A stretch of DNA of 64,000 nucleotides from Plantago major (GCA_026545765.1 CM048841.1:72848217-72912216), one strand, 5' to 3'. Positions 22,007-34,649 are shown, counted from the first letter of the stretch. Numbers and translations: made by a program. The notes: generated by a model not told the origin, from the sequence alone.

Positions 22007-23010
22007 TCAGGCCCATGTTCCTTCAAGTAAAGGCTTGATCGGAACACTCTCCCCAAACATCTTAACTAAATCCGAACACTCCTTAGTCGCATCCTCCTCC
22101 TGCTCCCCCTTCAACTCCAGCCCCAGCTCTTCCTCCACATCATCCGAAGCCGATATCAACAGAAACTCACACCCCTCATAGTTCAAAAAATCCGGCGGAT
22201 CAGCCGGATGATACCTCAGCTTCCCAAACTGCCCCTGTATATGCGCCGGGAAAGAGGCCTTCCTCTTGTTCTGCAGCCCTCCGAACCCTGACCGAGAAGA
22301 ACCTGCGTGCTGGTCCGGATTCTTTATCTGGATCAGAAATGACGCCTCCCGAGCTATGTTCAGAGCTTCTTGGGGCTGGTCCTCTTCACCTTCTGGCGGA
22401 TACTCGAGCTTGTAGACTAAATGGGTGTGCATTCTTTTCTCCGGGTTGTGCCGGAGGATCCTGTACACTCCTTCGCCTGCCGCCCTGCAACCTGGTTGGT
22501 GCCGGTGACCTCGTGTTGCAGTATCATATTCTTGCTCTTTCAGGGCGTTCTTAATATCCTCGGGTTTCGTCGTAACCATCTGGACAAATCCCCAATAGGG
22601 TCGGCTCTTGTTTTTCTTGGCAGGATCAGGCAAACTTTTCCGACCCATCAGGATCAATCGAAGCAGCGTCTCTTTCTCAATGTTCACCTTCTCGCTACCA
22701 TGTCCACCACCACCACCACCTTCTTTACTGGATTCGGAATCCTGCTTCTCCTCGACGGGCCTCTCACAGGACTCGGGTCGCAAAACGAGGTACAAGCGTT
22801 GAACATCTGCTTCTCCGTGCACCTCTTCTTTCTCAACTTTTGGCCTGTAGAAAAAGAAAATTTCCCCCCTTTCCTGCACGCAACATAACCATATTAAGCA
22901 TCTACAAGAGAAAGCTAATGGCATAGACTAAATTTGAGGTGCAATGAATCTGGTACCTGAATTTCCACACTGAGCTCCGGTCTGGTCTTGGTTTCTTCTC
23001 CTTGTCCCAT
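22007..23010 (-). CDS. Conserved plant protein of unknown function (2 exons, 306 aa)
   Basis: Exon 1 is 23010-22957 (MGQGEETKTRPELSVEIQ) and exon 2 is 22873-22007. The GT-AG junction is in phase 0. A longer open frame from 22924 only adds intron sequence and is not the start. Residues ~19-45 carry a conserved ERGEIFFFYRPKV block, then an acidic Gly-rich linker. They are followed by LMGRKSLPDPAKK, RPYWGFVQMVTTKPEDIK, TATRGHRHQPGCRAAGEGVY, MHTHLVYKLEYPPE, SFLIQIKNP and DPPDFLNYEGCEFLLISASD. This pattern of invariant blocks is one I associate with a plant protein family lacking a characterised role. No signal peptide or membrane span is evident, so a soluble cytosolic or nuclear protein is inferred. 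Confidence 0.88.
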
Positions 23011-23146
23011 TTTTAGAGCACTTTCTGTTTCTTTTATCTTCTCCAAAGAACAGAGACTATGGTAACTTCTACATGTTTTGATCACTTGAAATTTTAACAG
23101 TAACGGGAGAGAGACACGTATATCATGTGAAGTGGAGAATCACTGA

Positions 23147-23152
23147 CACGTG
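23147..23152. promoter_or_regulatory. G-box/ABRE-like CACGTG upstream of the 306-aa gene
   Basis: GACACGTGTG contains the palindromic CACGTG core bound by bZIP and bHLH factors. It lies 137 bp upstream of the start codon at 23010. A second ACACGTA is at about 23114. An ABA- or light-responsive role is inference. Confidence 0.35.
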
Positions 23153-23159
23153 TGCTGTT

Positions 23160-24191
23160 CTGATCTCATTCTCACTTTTGGTTCCACGTTAGGTGTATTC
23201 TTCTTTCCTCTTTCCAGAACTAACTGACATGATATCCTAGGGTTCATACTTCAAAAAGCTCGGATCGTTTTTCGTCCTATTTCTACTTCAATGCAGCTTC
23301 CTCAAACTTATAACCCTTCCACTTAGGTTTTATAAAATTCGAGCCGAGTTGAATTATACCAAAAGCTCGGTTCATTTGTTGTCCTACTCTCACTCAGCTC
23401 TTCCAAACTAGTACTCCAATAGACTTCAGATTCGACAACTTTAATGGTATTTTGATTTGAATTACCTCTACACAGTATCTACTCTGATTTTATGTGGGAA
23501 AATCGATTATTTTACACAAATATTTCCCAAGTTATCGTTTTCTCCATCAATGTGAAGGATAATTAAAGGGGTCCTTAATAAAATTGGCTGAAGTCCTAAA
23601 GAAGTAAATTAAGATGGAACTCCTTTGATGAACTTGTGTTGCTAGCATATGCAAGTTCCAATTAATTCCAATTTCTTGAGCTTTAATTTTCGAAAAATTA
23701 CTCAGATTCATCAGCATGGTTCCCAGATGATGTTTAGTTAGATTAAGATGAAGAGAAGAGATGATGAACTGGAAGAAACCATGTAAGTTGGCACAGTGAT
23801 TAAAGATAAAAAAAGAAGGAAAAAAAATCCCATTCTACAACCAAAATATAATATCAACAACAAATAGACTACGTTTGTTGCCCCTGTTTAAGCAAAAGTG
23901 TGAACCTAGCTCGTGCACACGAACGTCTAACAGTTCCTCCCCTATGTCACAAGTCTTTAGAAGCATTACTTAGGCAAGCAGCAGAGTTTTTATCTAAGTT
24001 ACAATAACCAGGGACACAAACCAAAAAAAAGAAGAAGAGAAGAAGAAAGTAAAGCTGTAATGGAACTCGATTTTGTACATGAAATAGATTATTGCCAAAA
24101 TCAGTAGTTTAGGAGCTAGATCATCAATATTTGATTGATCCAGGTGTTGTTTATTCACTTCAGTGAGAATCATGATCATCATGATGATATT
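23160..24191. other. Intergenic region, nothing recognised
   Basis: This is the upstream flank of the 306-aa gene and the probable 3' UTR (about 23.95-24.19 kb) of the receptor-kinase gene. No additional gene is supported. Confidence 0.5.
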
Positions 24192-26477
24192 TTATCCCAT
24201 GTTGTCATTAGATGATCTTGAAGAAGAGTCCTGGACCTGTTCGATCTGGCGAACCACTTCTTCCAGCTCCAACCTGTCGTCCGCATCCTCCTTGCAGCAA
24301 CCTATTGCAATCTGCAGCAGCTTCTCCATTTCTGGCTTGCAGGTCGTTGGTGCGCTCATTTCTTTGTCAAACACTTGTGCGGTATTGGCACTTGCCTCCC
24401 GAACTATTTCATTGATCCATCCTGCTAACTCTGGCCCGTATGGTCCAGACCCTTGGTCCAGGTGCTTCCCCACGTACTTGCCGGTGATTGTCTCTAGTAT
24501 CAAAACCCCCAAGCACCAGACATCGGTTTTCTTGGTCGTACGGCCTTCTTGGACGTATTCTGGGGACTTGTAAGCTACCAGGATTTGTGGGACTTGGTTC
24601 GGGTTCACCACTGGGACAAGACTGTAGTCCATCAATAGCGGGTTGTAGTCCCTGTCCAAAAGCACATTTGCTGATTTCAGGTGACCGTGGGGAACAATCA
24701 GGCTTGGAAGCTCAGTTTGGAGATAAAGTAGACCCTTCGCGACGCCTTTTATGATCCTTAATCTTGTTGCCCAGCTCAATCCAGGTTGCTCATCTGAGTG
24801 TTTTCCTACATATTGGCAAGCCAAGTTCTTGTAAAAGTCGAGATTTTCCAGTTTATGTGTTATTTAACTAGTTCTTCTAGAGATGATCCTCATAAGCATT
24901 TACTTTCTTTTGCAGTTTTATTGATCCAGAATCATTTGCAAAGAGACATTGTGTCTTATTGAAGAGTTGTTGGCAAGAAATGTTGAAAGAAAACTGACCA
25001 TGAAGGTTCGCGGCTAAGCTTCCATTGTGCACAAAGTCGAAGACCAAGAGCTTTTCTTCCTTACGATACAAATAGGCGACTAGAGGCAATAGGTTCGGGT
25101 GTTTGAGCCTTCCAATCCTCCTCATGTGCTCATGGAAATCTTCCTTCGCAATGTTATTCATTTGCTTGAACCTCTTTACAACTAGCGCCTCTCCGTCCAC
25201 TAACACAGCCTTATAAGACGCTCCAAAGTTCCCACTTCCCAACACTTCAGCTGACGCCCTCATCAGGTCTTGCAAATCAAACTTTTGCCTGTCGTCCCTC
25301 ACGAAAGTCAGTTTACCAGGCTGATGGTGATCGACTTTCTTTGGTGGGGAAGCTCCAGCTGCTGCTGTCTCAACAGAGGCAACAAGGCTGGGTGCTGCCA
25401 CTCCGATGGTCGCTTCGTCATCAGATGGCGTCACGACTGCTCTCCCTAGCTGTGGTGTTGGGTCCTTATTCTTGCGTCTGATGAAAAACAAAAGTAATAG
25501 CAGCAGGAGCAAGAACAGCACAACACATACGATGATTATGGCCGTTCTTGCACCGGATGACATGCCCTGACTTGAATCTGCTTCACCTGTGGGTTGGCCA
25601 TCGGCAGGATGAAGATTCGGTTCTGCATCAGGTGGGGGAATAGTTGGATCACATGATGACCCTAAAGGTCTCCCACATAGAGCTCGATTACCTGCAAAAT
25701 GATAAGCCGTCTTAACCAAAGTAACATTCAGATAGATTATTGAACTGTTCGGAATCTTGTTCTCATAATTCAAGTACCTGCGAAGGAGCTTGGATCCAAT
25801 CTTGCTAATGGGGCGGGAATAGGACCTTGTAATTGATTGTTGGAGACGTTTAGGTTTGTGAGAAATTCAGAACTGATGGCAGGTATGGTTCCTGTGAATT
25901 GATTGTTCTCAAGTCTCAACTCGATAAGCTTAGGCGATTCCAGGGACGCAGGAATATTCCCGGTAAATCTATTGTTCGCTAGGTGAACTTTCTTCAAAGA
26001 AGTCATGCCCCTGAATGCATCTTCCACAATCGGCCCTGAGAACCTGTTATTGGACAGGTACAACGATTTCAGGGCTCCGACTCTCCTCCAATCAGGCATT
26101 GGACCCTCAAAGTTGTTGTTCATGAAGCTAAGAGCCCTCATGAAACGGAGCGGTGCAAGGGCATCAACATCAATCTGGCCCTGGAGGTTCATGTTCTCGA
26201 GTTGCAGGCCCCATACGTAGCCATTGTAGCAAAGAACGCCAGCCCAGTTGCCCTGGCTGATGTTTCCAGAAGGACACGGTTGGACGGAAGGGTTCCAGTT
26301 GGCTAAAGCAGGGTCCGCATTCGCCAGGGAACTTTTGAACCTTAATAGAGCTTGAGCCGCAACCTCAGGTTGGGCCAGGACAGAAAAAGCAGTCGAAAGA
26401 AGCAGCAGTAATAAGAAAGCTGTTATGAGGCGGCTTGGGCGCACAGAATGGGCTGCCGCTTGCGCGCCCATCGGCAT
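24192..26477 (-). CDS. Pollen-receptor-like LRR receptor pseudokinase (LRR-III type, 3 exons, 668 aa)
   Basis: Exons: 26477-25778, 25691-24999, 24805-24192, in consistent phase. A signal peptide at ~1-36 (LITAFLLLLLLSTAFSVLAQ) precedes an LRRNT domain (ALLRFKSSLANADPALANWN). Five or six LRRs follow (LYLSNNRFSG, VHLANNRFTGNIP, LRLENNQFTGTIP, LNVSNNQLQGPIP), then a Pro/Ser juxtamembrane stretch and a span at ~284-304. The intracellular kinase-like domain has the VVKRF lysine. However, the HRD motif is replaced by HGHLKSANVLL and DFG by DYS. These losses are typical of the pollen receptor-like kinases (PRK) of the LRR-III subfamily, which work as plasma-membrane scaffolds in pollen tube signalling through RopGEFs. 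Expression in pollen is inferred from the family only. Confidence 0.93.
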
Positions 26478-28508
26478 TGCTGTTAATCCTGATGGATTAA
26501 CTGGTAGCTTTTGGTTTCCCAGAAATGTTTATCTATGTGTATGTATATAGATGTTTTGTGTTAGGAAATGTGCATGGGAGGGAGGAGGGAATTGCCAGAG
26601 AATAGTTTGTTGATATGGTACTTTTCCCTCTTTCTCTCTCTCTTCTGGTTTTTTGGGGTTCTTTTTATGAGAGAGAGAGAGTGGAACAAAGAAAGGCAGA
26701 AGAACATTTGACAGCATTTTTGTGAGATAAGAGATGTGTAGTAATTTTTTTGGTTAGTTTAAGGAGTGATTCAACGCCTTTTGTGGAGAATGTTTATGTG
26801 CCAGAGATTCACTCGGTATGCCTTTAGTTTTTATCATATTTTCCAACCATATTCTTCTCTTCTCTTTGTTTATTTGTCCTATATAAAGTAAAGGACCTAA
26901 TGTTTGTCCGAATCACCCATACGCTTACCTACGAAGTATAAAGAGATTCATATATATCTTTAAACTCGTTATTTATCCAAATGTTTGATAATCAGTTTGA
27001 AGTTCAACTTGAGTTGAGTATTAGAAACGTGAATAGTAACTAAACTGAAGGCTGAGTTTTAATGTTTAATGTTTGACATTATTATTAATATATGACTAGA
27101 AACTCAAATGTGTTGTGATACATGAATGACAACTCAATTATTGCCGGTAATACACCGATAATCACTATTTTTTCACAAAACTATCAGCTCAATTGAAAAT
27201 TCAAACATGCGGATATGAAACTTTGACATGGGACTCTTATTGACCAGACTAGATACAACCAAACAATGCTAGCTATGAGAGTAATTCAGTATTCTATCAC
27301 TCTTCAATGATGTTAGATAGCGTCCATAACAAATGTAGTATGAAATTATTTTGTTGGAAATACTATAAATCAAGATATTATATCTTTTTTGTAAATCGTT
27401 GTCTTTTCATTATTGAACACACCTTATGGTACTTTGTGCACATTCTTTTAGTTGTAACTTGTGAAAATAAATGGTCCTTGTCCAAGTTCCCAAGTTCGTT
27501 TGAATGCTCGGCTTGATTCGAAAAAGATCTGTTTTGTTTATCCATATTTAGTAAGAGGCCAAAATTTATGGTGCGTATGGGTATATACTCAGCATTATGC
27601 TTGATGTAAGCTTTGATATTTGAGGTATATGCCATCTACAAATTATACTACTTCACAATTTAAACTATCATATCATGGAATCACATATCCCGACCCTCTC
27701 CATAAATTCTCCAGTGTTGACCTTTTGCTAATACGAAGACACCTTTTGATATTCCGTCTAATGGGTGTATGTTGTATGCTTATTGCGCGGTCGTTTGTTC
27801 TTTCAGAGAGATGGGAACGAGTCGAATGATGAAGCATGGGGACGAAGAAGATGAAGGAGAAACAGATATGACCTGCCCGAGGTTATTCCTCTTCGCATTA
27901 TGTTCTCAAGTAGAATTTCAGATAAGTTTACTTCTCATTTACTATACGTAATCTCAGACTTGAGTCCAAGTATACTTATATGATCGATCTATAGAAAAAC
28001 TCCGCCTGCTTCATCTATTCCATACATCACACAAGAAGATAGATATCTGATTCATGAAATAGGATGTGATATGCCTTGTGACAGAGAGCAAGAAAAGTTC
28101 ATAAAACAAGACAAAAATCATTGTATTTATTTACACAATGAGTTAAATAACCCATGTAAGTTTCTGCTAGCTACAAGCCTACCATGACTTTCTTCAAAAT
28201 TTCACATTTACATGTCAAATTGCTTTCATACACTTGAGTGGATAGGATCAAAGAAATCCACTTCACTTCACGAACAGAACGTTGGGAAATTTAGGACTGC
28301 TGAACAACACTTGAGAAAGGTGCATTGTATAACCAACTCATGTCCATCCTTCAAATCTCGAGATATAGCGAGCAGACATTGCCACTGATGACGCTTCCTA
28401 GCTTGATCTAATCTGCATCCATCAGATATAACCAGTTTTACATTTGCAGCAGCTTATTTGCAGACTTCTGAAGCACCATCGCTCACGACTTTAAGTGCCT
28501 TTTATGCA
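26478..28508. other. 5' leader/promoter of the receptor gene and intergenic DNA
   Basis: The region just upstream of the ATG (26500-26720) has CT/GA microsatellite tracts (about 26629-26682), common in plant promoters. The rest (26.8-28.1 kb) is AT-rich with no supported gene. The last ~380 bp are probably the 3' UTR of the START-domain gene. Confidence 0.5.
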
Positions 28509-31500
28509 TTAGATATTGTCAATCTGATTAGTGGAAGCACCACGTTTTGATATCTTGCTTAATATGTAGCCCATAGCAACCTTGGCACCCAAACTTGAAT
28601 GACCTCTAGACAAACAAATAACACCACCAACTAAAATTAAACCATTGGTAATGAATTTGCTCGACGGCTTTCTTGTGAGTTTCCTCATTTTGCGTTTGCA
28701 AGTTCCAACTTGCTGATCAATGCTTTTTGTTGAGTTCTCAGGATCAACAGAGCTGGTCACACCATTTTTCACTTCAAATTCAGTCCGGACCTATTTCAAA
28801 TTAAATCAAGTATTGAGTGACACCGGAAGTTCAGAATCTCAAGTCGAGAGTCGCTTAGAGAAAAGAATATTAAATAGAGCTAATACACATCAGCTAGAGA
28901 TAGCAGATAGCAGTGACATTTTTTACAGAAACTGTGCACTGTGTGCAAAATTTTCTGAAAATGAGTATCTACAAAAATTGTGTTTGCAGATGTTCCAGTT
29001 AGAGAAGAGAAGCCATAAGCTACTTTGGAGTTTGGACAACTTCATTTCCAGCTTCTAGAAGTATAGTATGATTCTTATTTTGAACACTGAAATTGTTTTA
29101 TCAGAATAAGTTGAAATTTGTTTCAACAAAGTGGTACGGACACCTGCTACATAACACTTGAAATTTGCAAGAAATATGATGGATCGTCAACTTGCTTTAG
29201 CTACAATAAATCAATAGCATGATCTGTTTGCATAAACAGTTGCCAAGCATAAATTATAAATATCATCATTACCAGGAACTATCATTACATAAATCACCTA
29301 ACAATATTGTCCTGATTCAAGAGGATTTATAAAACAACCTTCTCTCAATTAAACCCCCATTTCCCCCATGGTAGATATATTGCCATCTGTTTACATGATT
29401 GCTAACAGTGCATGCGGTCTGATACAGAATATTGACAGAGTACTCCAAAGTCCTAACAAGCATATATGGGTTAAGCGGCTAAAATCACAGTTCATGGAGA
29501 TATGTGCTTAGATTCATATGTTTGACTTCAACTGGAGTAAGTGCACAAAGTTCAGGTAGTGTATATTGAACTTTTTTAATATGCAGATTATAAACTTGGA
29601 TAAATTAGTTTGGCCAAAAAGGGAAGAAAGAAAAAACAATCTTATACTCGAGAATGGAGAACAAAGAACTGGGCAGATTGGATATTTTTAATGAAGCTGG
29701 TTTTTTTTTTTTTTCCTTCATTCCAAGTTGAGATGGAAATTTTAATGAAAACAACAAGGAATATGCCCAACAGCCCAAGGCTACCTTAGTCAGTATAAAA
29801 AGAAGAAATAATCCTGTTGAGATGATCCGATGCCCCAAAACAACGCAAAAGTGAAACTACATCATTACCTTTTGAATATATGTGATGCCACTAGCAGTTG
29901 AATTTAATTGGTGCTGCATTCCAGAAGAGTATTTACGAAGAGCATCGTTCATCTTGGAAACGTAACTCCATATGCCTTTCGCAAAGGCCAATTTCGCCAT
30001 GTCCACATTAAGACCCGCATCTTCTTGGTGCACCATCATGACCTCAGAGGCATTTCTATCAGGCACTGTAAAGCAAGGATCCAATACAAAACAACGGTTA
30101 GATGGCTGACTCACCTCAAGGGGAAAAAAGACGAGATTTCATATCTCATACTGTACAGAGACCTTCAAAATGAAAGGAGAACAAAAGGCTTCTCCTATTT
30201 TCCTAGTTTATTTTACCAACATAAATGAAACTGAAAGTATTTGAGACATTTCATGCATCAAACTGGTATAACATCCTCAAATCCTGACTAAGAATGGCTT
30301 TAACACCAAAGTAAAAGGCTTTCTTCCGCAAAAATAGCATCATAAATTGCCCACTGAATTTTACACAGATACCTAGTGAAACAGAATCGAATCTCAGAAT
30401 AATAGTGATGCAAGTTACCTAGCCACACTTCCGCATAAAACTTATTCACCTTGACAGCCATTTTCAAAAGGCTATCTCATAGATAGTTTTTGTTAAACCC
30501 GTACCCTAAACAAATATTACAGTAACATGTATACGATTTTGTTTCTAGTTGCACCATTTCAAATGTTTCTTTTGGTCCAACTAACATAATTTTGTGTATA
30601 CAAAAATATATTTAGTTTATAGAGATGGAGATTTTCCACTCCAAAGAGATTGAGAAGGGGCAAGAAAGACACAGCTGTGAGTTAACAACTTCAATACTCA
30701 ATATCTGTGTTACTTTAGCATCTTCTAATGCAAAAATGTACAACTGTGGTTAAGCTAGATTGGCAAAAAACAAAGTAATAAAAGTAGGAACCTACCTTTC
30801 CTGATTCTCCAGCCAGATCTATAAACTCCAGCCCTTACGTACCTTTTCTGTCTTGGCGCCAATGGATGTTCACATTCCTAACAGCAGTAGCATAAATGTA
30901 TCAGTATAAAATCGTCCATAGAAGATCAATGGAAAATTTAGAGAAAGTTCTGAACTTAAAAAGCAAGAAGGTACTGAAATCTACTTAAAAGAAGTACATT
31001 CTTCTAGAAAAGCCGTCAACTGATAATCAAATAGGAATAGAACTAAAAAGGGTAAAGTGTCAGCATAATCTATGAGTAATTCAAGGGAAACAACACCTGG
31101 CATAACAATATACCCACTCAACTTCCCATAACATTCCAATAATGCCATCTAGTTAAATAATGATCACCTCGAGCTGATCAAGAGCCATTCAGTGTTTCAA
31201 ATAACACACTGAATAGCAAATCATGTAATTTACAACTCACAGCCCATACCACCAAGACGTAGGCATCAGTAATTGAAGGAATTTCCATAAAGTCGACAAG
31301 CACCAAGTACTAAGTAAATATACTAAAACACTAACTAAACAAGGCATTCCCCAACTTGGTAAAGCACAAGGTCATTCTAAATCTAGCGTAGAATACACAA
31401 AATCAACTGAGCAACAGCTTGCCAGAGGTCATAAAATGGGACTACACGGAAACATAAGCATAAATCTGCAAATAGTATATATCGTTGCGAACACAACAAC

Positions 31501-32378
31501 CAATTATCATTGTGAAACGAAATACTAAAAAGTGGAGCGGGCAGGGGGAAAAAAGGATAATATCATGCCATTGCACTTAACAACTTCCACACCTTATTAA
31601 AGCAGTAATAAGAACCATCCATCCCTTGCCAAACCCTCCAAGCCAGTACATACTCCCTCGGAGTCAGAAACGGGAACTTCTTAATAGTGCGACCGATTTC
31701 AATCCCACTGCTCTGGTCCATCATCAACTGTTCGTGCTGAACCACGGTCTTGTCCCACTGCATCCTGTAATCATTATCCATATAAAACTTCAGCAGCACC
31801 TCAACCGGACAGTCCTCAAAAGTCGTCACACTCAGATACTTCAACGGCCCACCATCCTGCACACACCCATTCAATCACCAAATACAAATAGATCCCAAAG
31901 CATCTACAAACACATTAAAAAAAAGAAAGAAAAAAAAAAAAAAAAAAGAACACATAACAGTACCTTAGGTTTGCAAAACTTAGCCCTATACGCAAGGGAA
32001 TTGGAACCCTTGTCGATGACGTTTTCCCAAACCACGTCGGCGTTAGAAGGCGAATTCTCATTAAGGCTTTCGAGCAAATACTTCAAATCCAAATCAGACA
32101 CCAAAGCATCATTTCTAACGGAAGACACACAAAACAACAAATCAGATAACAGTTACAAACACATACAGGAACTGAAATAGAGAGAGGGAGATTAATTACT
32201 GAAGAGGAGTGAGAGGCGATTGAAGAATCGGGTGTGGCGTGGAGGAGAATCTTGTGGCGCGAAAGCGGGAAGAGAGCGAACGGTAGAGGAAGATGAGGAT
32301 TAGAGCAGCTAGGGTCCATGTCCATGTCAAGGTATCGCCATAGTCAGTCCAGAATTGGTGTCGATCATCAGCAGCCAT
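28509..32378 (-). CDS. START-domain lipid-binding membrane protein (6 exons, 384 aa)
   Basis: Exons: 32378-32200, 32114-31964, 31856-31593, 30877-30796, 30065-29869, 28790-28509, with GT-AG junctions and phases that close. Near the N-terminus is a likely membrane anchor (TWTLAALILIFLY, ~21-33). The START fold spans about residues 65-310. It includes DGGPLKYLSVTTFEDCPVEV, LKFYMDNDYRMQWDKTVV, KKFPFLTPREYVLAWR, CFNKECEHPLAPRQKRYVRA, RAGVYRSGWRIRK and VHQEDAGLNVDMAKLAFAKG. The C-terminus has a weak hydrophobic stretch (NGLILVGGVICLSRG). The domain binds sterols or phospholipids in a hydrophobic pocket. Plant members with this layout are thought to transfer or sense lipids at membranes. The long open frame on + through exon 3 is a shadow. 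Confidence 0.92.
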
Positions 32379-32947
32379 GGATGAGCTGAGCTTGATTTGG
32401 TTTTGGGACCTCAAAAAATCTCAAATCCCCAAAAATTTGAATCGACGGAAATAATCAGAAAGAGACAACAAACAAATGCTGCTGCTTTCTTTTCTTCTCT
32501 GGTTTTCTCAGCCGCAGATACAGCTGCTATTTATATCGTCGCGCTCGATTCGTACTTGCCACCCATTACTTCAAATTCCGGATTTACCCCCGAGTTGTCA
32601 CTTGTCACTACTTGCCACTTGGATGGGTGGATAGTAGATTCAAAGCGATAAGAAGAAGAAGAAGAATAATTTCCCCTGATTTTAACGATGTCGTACAAGA
32701 ACATTTCTGTCATCTTTTTTTTTCTGTCCTTTTTTTTTAAATTTGCGGAGCTATCCACGCCCAAGTATCGTTGTATTTCCGAACCATTGATTTTTCCACC
32801 ACTCATAAGAAATACGAATGTGTTGCATTCGAGCAGTCAAACACCTTACATATGTTATGAAGATTTCACACTAGGGCCAACAAATACAATAGTATGTGGT
32901 TCGCCTTTCAATAAACCTATATCCATGAGAAAAGAGGAGGATCAGAT
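32379..32947. other. 5' flank of the START gene
   Basis: A purine-rich leader upstream of 32378, with GAA/AAG runs near 32650, then AT-rich sequence. No further gene is supported. Confidence 0.5.
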
Positions 32948-33734
32948 TAGAGGTGTTATTCGGGCCAGGCTGCTCCGCTCCATTTATTTAGCCGGGCCGG
33001 TTTTTTTTGTCAAAATTCTGACCCGGCACGGCCCCCAGCCCCCTCTATTCACGGGCTGGGCGGTCTGGTTCACGGGCCGGGCCGGCTACTTTTTTTTTTT
33101 TTTTTGAAAATTTTGTAAACATCATGCTTGGAAACATTCTGAAACAAGAAGTATATATAGATCATTCTGCTTCATATATCATCATACATATATCATAAAC
33201 TGAAAGTATATAAAGACAGCAATGTGCCAACGTTCAAGACAACAACATTCGAATTCGATTCGACCGTTACAATAGACAAGAAAGAAAGAAGAAGTAAAAA
33301 ATGAAATAGAGATGGTCATGGAATCATGGAAAAAGAAAGGCTGCCGAGTGATGAAGGCTTGAAGGCGTGGAGTGGAATTGTGGAAATTGGGAAGAAGAAA
33401 CCCTAGATAATAATTGGGCTTGGGCTAAGGAGTTGAACTTTGTCTCTTGGACTGTTGGACAATATACTAGACATAGAGAAACAAAAAAAAAAAAAAACTC
33501 TAAATTGATCGATCCTTATCGGGCCTTACCAGTTCGGGCTCATCTGGTCCCGGGCCGATCATGCGGTTTTAACCGGTTACAGGCTGGGCTGGGTCGGGCT
33601 CCAAAACAAAGGCCCCTATAACCCACATAACTTAAGTTACATGGGCCGGTCCGGGCCAAATATTAAGCGGGGCGGGCTATGCCGGTTTTTAAGCGGGCCG
33701 GTCTGTTCTGCGACCGACCCAAATAACACCTCTA
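32948..33734. mobile_element. Non-autonomous hAT-like element with GC-rich ends, ~787 bp
   Basis: The ends TAGAGGTGTTATTCGGGCC and its near-complement at 33716-33734 (CCCAAATAACACCTCTA) form terminal inverted repeats. Imperfect 8-bp direct repeats GATCAGAT (32940-32947) and GATGAGAT (33735-33742) flank them. The subterminal regions are dense in GGGCCGG and GGGCTGGG motifs, a strong GC contrast to the AT-rich surroundings. There is no transposase. TAG-GGTGTT ends with 8-bp duplications are known among plant hAT-type non-autonomous elements. The GC-rich subterminal motifs are probably transposase sites. Confidence 0.75.
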
Positions 33735-33934
33735 GATGAGATTTTATTATTATGATTCAAACTCCGATTGCATATTTATAATGAAATCAATCAACTATAA
33801 TTTTAATTTCATCACCATTCAAGCATATCGGATTATTGGTCAACTTGTCAACTAGAAGCTAAATTTGTTGCAGTGTTAAAAATGTAACACTATATCATCC
33901 ATCTTTGAAATATTCTATTCGGATTTATATTATA

Positions 33935-33985
33935 ACTAGAAATGGTACACCGCGTTAAACGCGGTGCCCGTGTCATTAAAAGATT
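33935..33985 (-). mobile_element. Helitron 3' terminus (minus strand); rest of element undefined
   Basis: On the minus strand the sequence reads CACCGCGTTTAACGCGGTG (a perfect stem), then TACCATTTCTAGT, ending at 33935 and followed by T. This matches a Helitron hairpin plus CTRRT end. The element would extend to the right from here (33985 is only the visible part). No TC 5' terminus could be fixed, and sequence to 34300 is AT-rich and non-coding. Confidence 0.55.
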
Positions 33986-34304
33986 AATAAATTTGTATAG
34001 TTTACCCGTGTCGTTATAAGACGAATGAATTTATATAAATAATTTATCTAGAGACGGACATATATTGTCAAAAAAATCAGCGATGTTATCAATTAAAACA
34101 GTTGTGTCCTCAACATTTGTATTTTTTGGTATTACAACAATACTTATTTTGTTAAAATATAGACATTTTGATTAATAACATATATGGTTTTATTGGTAAC
34201 ATATAGAGACCGTCTCTCGTGAAACTTTGTAAATGAAAGTTTATAAGTTATACTATTATTATTCCTCTGAAACACAATCTTAAAGAATAGTGCAAATTTT
34301 ATTA

Positions 34305-34520
34305 CCCCAGTCCCAGACATGCAACTTACATTTAGACGTCCCATAAAAATTTACAAATTACAAAAAGAAACAACCTCACGTCCAACAAACACTAAACAAA
34401 TCTTAACTTGTGCTCAAATTAAACTTTTGTCACTAAAATTACTACATACTTTACTACTTCTTATATTTATCATTTATTTTAAATTTTCAACTAAATCACA
34501 CCTCCACAATAGGGAGGGAG
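34305..34520. mobile_element. Stowaway-like MITE, degenerate
   Basis: The left end CCCCAGTCCCAGACATGCAA and the right end AATAGGGAGGGAG resemble the CTCCCTCCGTCCC terminal family, with TA at both flanks (34303-34304 and 34521-34522). It is AT-rich and non-coding inside. The inverted repeats are weaker than those of the copy at 19.6 kb. Confidence 0.5.
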
Positions 34521-34649
34521 TAGAAGATTTAGTTTTGCCAATTGCCAGTGAGAGAAATTTGTTTAGAACAAATATATTTGACTGGATCCATGTCAAACAA
34601 GTTAATCAATGTGTTTACCGACTATGAACGCAAGTATACAATAAATCTA

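Noticed and set aside
22339..22888. Plus-strand frames of up to 155 codons opposite the 306-aa gene
   Set aside because: They are antisense shadows of a conserved, spliced minus-strand gene with far better family-like sequence.
31626..32180. 184-codon plus-strand frame
   Set aside because: It is antisense to two START-domain exons and spans their intron; it has low complexity and no recognisable domain.
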